NCBI GenBank assembly: GCA_008081325.1
Contig: VMCO01000044.1
Span: 1-15,666, forward strand
DNA length: 15,666 bases
Reading direction: 5' to 3'
Source of the DNA: Flavobacteriaceae bacterium
Lineage (GTDB): Bacteria > Bacteroidota > Bacteroidia > Flavobacteriales > Flavobacteriaceae
Below are positions 14,141 through 15,666 of the stretch, in pieces (position 1 is the stretch's first letter; each line of letters starts with the position of its first letter). A model generated the notes under the pieces. That model was not told the DNA's origin and ran no database searches. It worked only from the letters and a program-made list of their open reading frames with translations. Position numbers and translations under genes: made by a program.

Positions 14141-15666
14141 ATGTCAAGTAGTAATAAATATCATTTTAAATTTTATGATTGGGAAGAAAAGCTTAGAGAC
14201 AAACCTTTTTTAAGGCAACCTTTTGGTGATAATTGGGAGGTTTACACATGGGGTGAAGCTGGGATTATGGCAAGAAAATTAGCAACTGGTCTAAAAAGCC
14301 TGGGATTACCAAAAGGCAGTCATATAGGATTAATGTCAAAAAATTGTCGTGAATGGATTATTGCTGATCTTGCTATCATAATGGCTGGTTATGTTTCAGT
14401 TCCATTTTTTCCGAGTCTCAAGTCTCATGAAATAAAAAATCTGCTTGAGTTTGGCGATGTTAAAGCTTTATTCATGGGTAAAGTTGAAAATTGGGATGAA
14501 ATAAAAAAAGGTATTTCAAATGACATGCCTATTATTTCTTTTCCACACTATGAAGGGAATTCTAAAATAGATACCGGGTATCAGTGGAATGATTTTATAA
14601 ATCAATTTGATCCTCAGAAAGAAAATTATCATCCAAATATTGACGATGTTTGGACAATTATATTTACATCTGGTACAACTGGAAACCCAAAAGGTGTTGT
14701 TTTAAGTTTTGAAATTAATCAAAATACCGATGTAATGTACACCAAAGAATATAATCCATTATGTGTAGACTTTGAAGGTAACAACTCCTTCTTTTCATAT
14801 TTACCAATGAATCATATTGCTGAAAGAATAGCTGTAGAGTTTACAACTTTCAAAAACGGCGGTGTAATTTCGTTTACCGAATCTATTGATACTTTTGTTA
14901 AAAATTTATCTGATGTACAACCATCCGTGTTTTTTGGTGTTCCAAGAATTTATACTAAGTTTCAGCTTGGAATATTATCCAAATTCAGTCAGAAAAAATT
15001 GGACTTATTATTGTCCATCCCTTTTCTATCCTCGGTAATTAAAAAGAAAATTAAAAAAGGGTTAGGATTATCAAATGCGAAAGTTGTTGTTTCTGGAGCT
15101 GCAGCGATGCAAATTGCTCAAAGGAATTGGTTTAGAAAAATCGGAGTAAATATTACAATAGGTTATGGAATGACTGAAAACTGTGCTATAACAACTCAAT
15201 TGCCTGGATCAAATTTTAATAAACCAGGATCCGTTGGTAAAGTTCAACCAAATGTCGAAATAAAAATTGACGAAGGATCAGAGGAGATCCTAATGAGAGG
15301 GCCATACGTCATGCTTGGTTATTATAATGATTCGGAAACAACAAACAAAACAATAAAAAATGGATGGCTTCATACTGGAGATAAAGGAAAAATTGACTCT
15401 GATGGACATTTATTTATAACCGGAAGAGTAAAGGATACTTTTAAAACAAGTAAGGGTGAATTTATAGATCCCGCTAAGATTGAGGCTTTTTACGGAGATG
15501 TAGAGTATTTTGGACAAATGTGTGTTGTTGGATTAGGTATTCCACAACCAATAATGCTAGTGAATATTTCAGACGTAGGAAAAAAACTTGGTAATGATGA
15601 ACTAATTAAAAAATTAGAAGAAAAATTAGCATTGGTTAATTCAACAGCTTTTAACTATTTAAGAGT
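14141..15666 (+). CDS. AMP-forming long-chain acyl-CoA synthetase-like protein, 5' part (3' end outside window)
   Basis: The open frame from ATG 14141 runs off the window after 508 codons; related proteins are about 590-600 aa. The protein begins MSSSNKYHFKFYDWEEKL and has the adenylate-forming (ANL) motifs in order: phosphate loop FTSGTTGNPKG at residues 175-185, GYGMTE at 341-346, NGWLHTGD at 407-414 with the ribose-binding Asp414, and GRVKDTFKTSKGEFIDPAKIE at 428-448 with the hinge region and family Gly-Glu. It should activate a fatty or other carboxylic acid to acyl-AMP and then acyl-CoA. The sequence resembles the long-chain (FadD15/ACSL-like) branch, with short linker regions. The catalytic Lys expected in the last 60-100 residues is outside the window. 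It is divergent from the carboxylase-hydratase operon, so it may supply acyl-CoA to it. Confidence 0.92.
   Translation, partial: MSSSNKYHFKFYDWEEKLRDKPFLRQPFGDNWEVYTWGEAGIMARKLATGLKSLGLPKGSHIGLMSKNCREWIIADLAIIMAGYVSVPFFPSLKSHEIKNLLEFGDVKALFMGKVENWDEIKKGISNDMPIISFPHYEGNSKIDTGYQWNDFINQFDPQKENYHPNIDDVWTIIFTSGTTGNPKGVVLSFEINQNTDVMYTKEYNPLCVDFEGNNSFFSYLPMNHIAERIAVEFTTFKNGGVISFTESIDTFVKNLSDVQPSVFFGVPRIYTKFQLGILSKFSQKKLDLLLSIPFLSSVIKKKIKKGLGLSNAKVVVSGAAAMQIAQRNWFRKIGVNITIGYGMTENCAITTQLPGSNFNKPGSVGKVQPNVEIKIDEGSEEILMRGPYVMLGYYNDSETTNKTIKNGWLHTGDKGKIDSDGHLFITGRVKDTFKTSKGEFIDPAKIEAFYGDVEYFGQMCVVGLGIPQPIMLVNISDVGKKLGNDELIKKLEEKLALVNSTAFNYLR

Overview
The window is AT-rich chromosomal DNA, most likely from a marine flavobacterium (family Flavobacteriaceae or a close relative, phylum Bacteroidota). 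The evidence is: a TTTG-N19-TAnnTTTG promoter of the Bacteroidota type in front of a tRNA gene; no obvious Shine-Dalgarno sequences; very short intergenic gaps; a mevalonate-pathway pair (class II HMG-CoA reductase plus a GYDIA-type GHMP kinase); a Bacteroidota-type LptC lipoprotein; and Gln/Cys-ended signal peptides (FSQA, TAQ, VNSQ, FFSC, SLSC). I see no sign of a phage, plasmid, insertion sequence, CRISPR array or defence island. This is compact core genome.

Layout. (1) 1-1704, + strand: the 3' part of HMG-CoA reductase, directly abutting a GHMP kinase (isoprenoid precursor synthesis). (2) 1701-7891, - strand: a cell-envelope operon reading coaX, FadL-like outer-membrane protein, TPR protein, lptC, then ppiD/SurA-type peptidyl-prolyl isomerase. 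The first four genes are separated by only 2-3 nt; ppiD follows after a 90-nt gap with its own candidate -7 box. (3) 7963-8090: tRNA-Phe(GAA) with a strong promoter and a clear intrinsic terminator. (4) 8143-9337, + strand: a seven-helix YwaF/TIGR02206 membrane protein overlapping a small lipoprotein that starts at TTG. (5) 9324-10016, - strand: a secreted TPR protein, divergent from (6) 10092-11558, + strand: a DASS/SLC13 sodium-coupled anion transporter. (7) 11555-13952, - strand: an enoyl-CoA hydratase/isomerase and a biotin-dependent acyl-CoA carboxylase beta subunit. (8) 14141-end, + strand: an acyl-CoA synthetase running off the window.

How the genes work together. Regions 2 and 5 serve the outer membrane and secreted protein quality: LptC moves lipopolysaccharide and PpiD folds exported proteins. 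Regions 7 and 8 form a divergent acyl-CoA module: activation, carboxylation at a branched enoyl-CoA, then hydration. The chemistry resembles leucine/isovalerate or acyclic-terpenoid breakdown and could in principle deliver HMG-CoA to the enzyme of region 1, but that link is inference only.

I did not find a convincing new system. The points most worth a second look are the hydratase lacking one of the two usual catalytic glutamates, the AtuC/AccD2-like rather than MCC-like motifs of its carboxylase partner, the possible loss of a CorC-type gene between lptC and ppiD, the palindrome and phased T-tracts at the DASS transporter promoter, and a T9 tract in a lipoprotein signal peptide.
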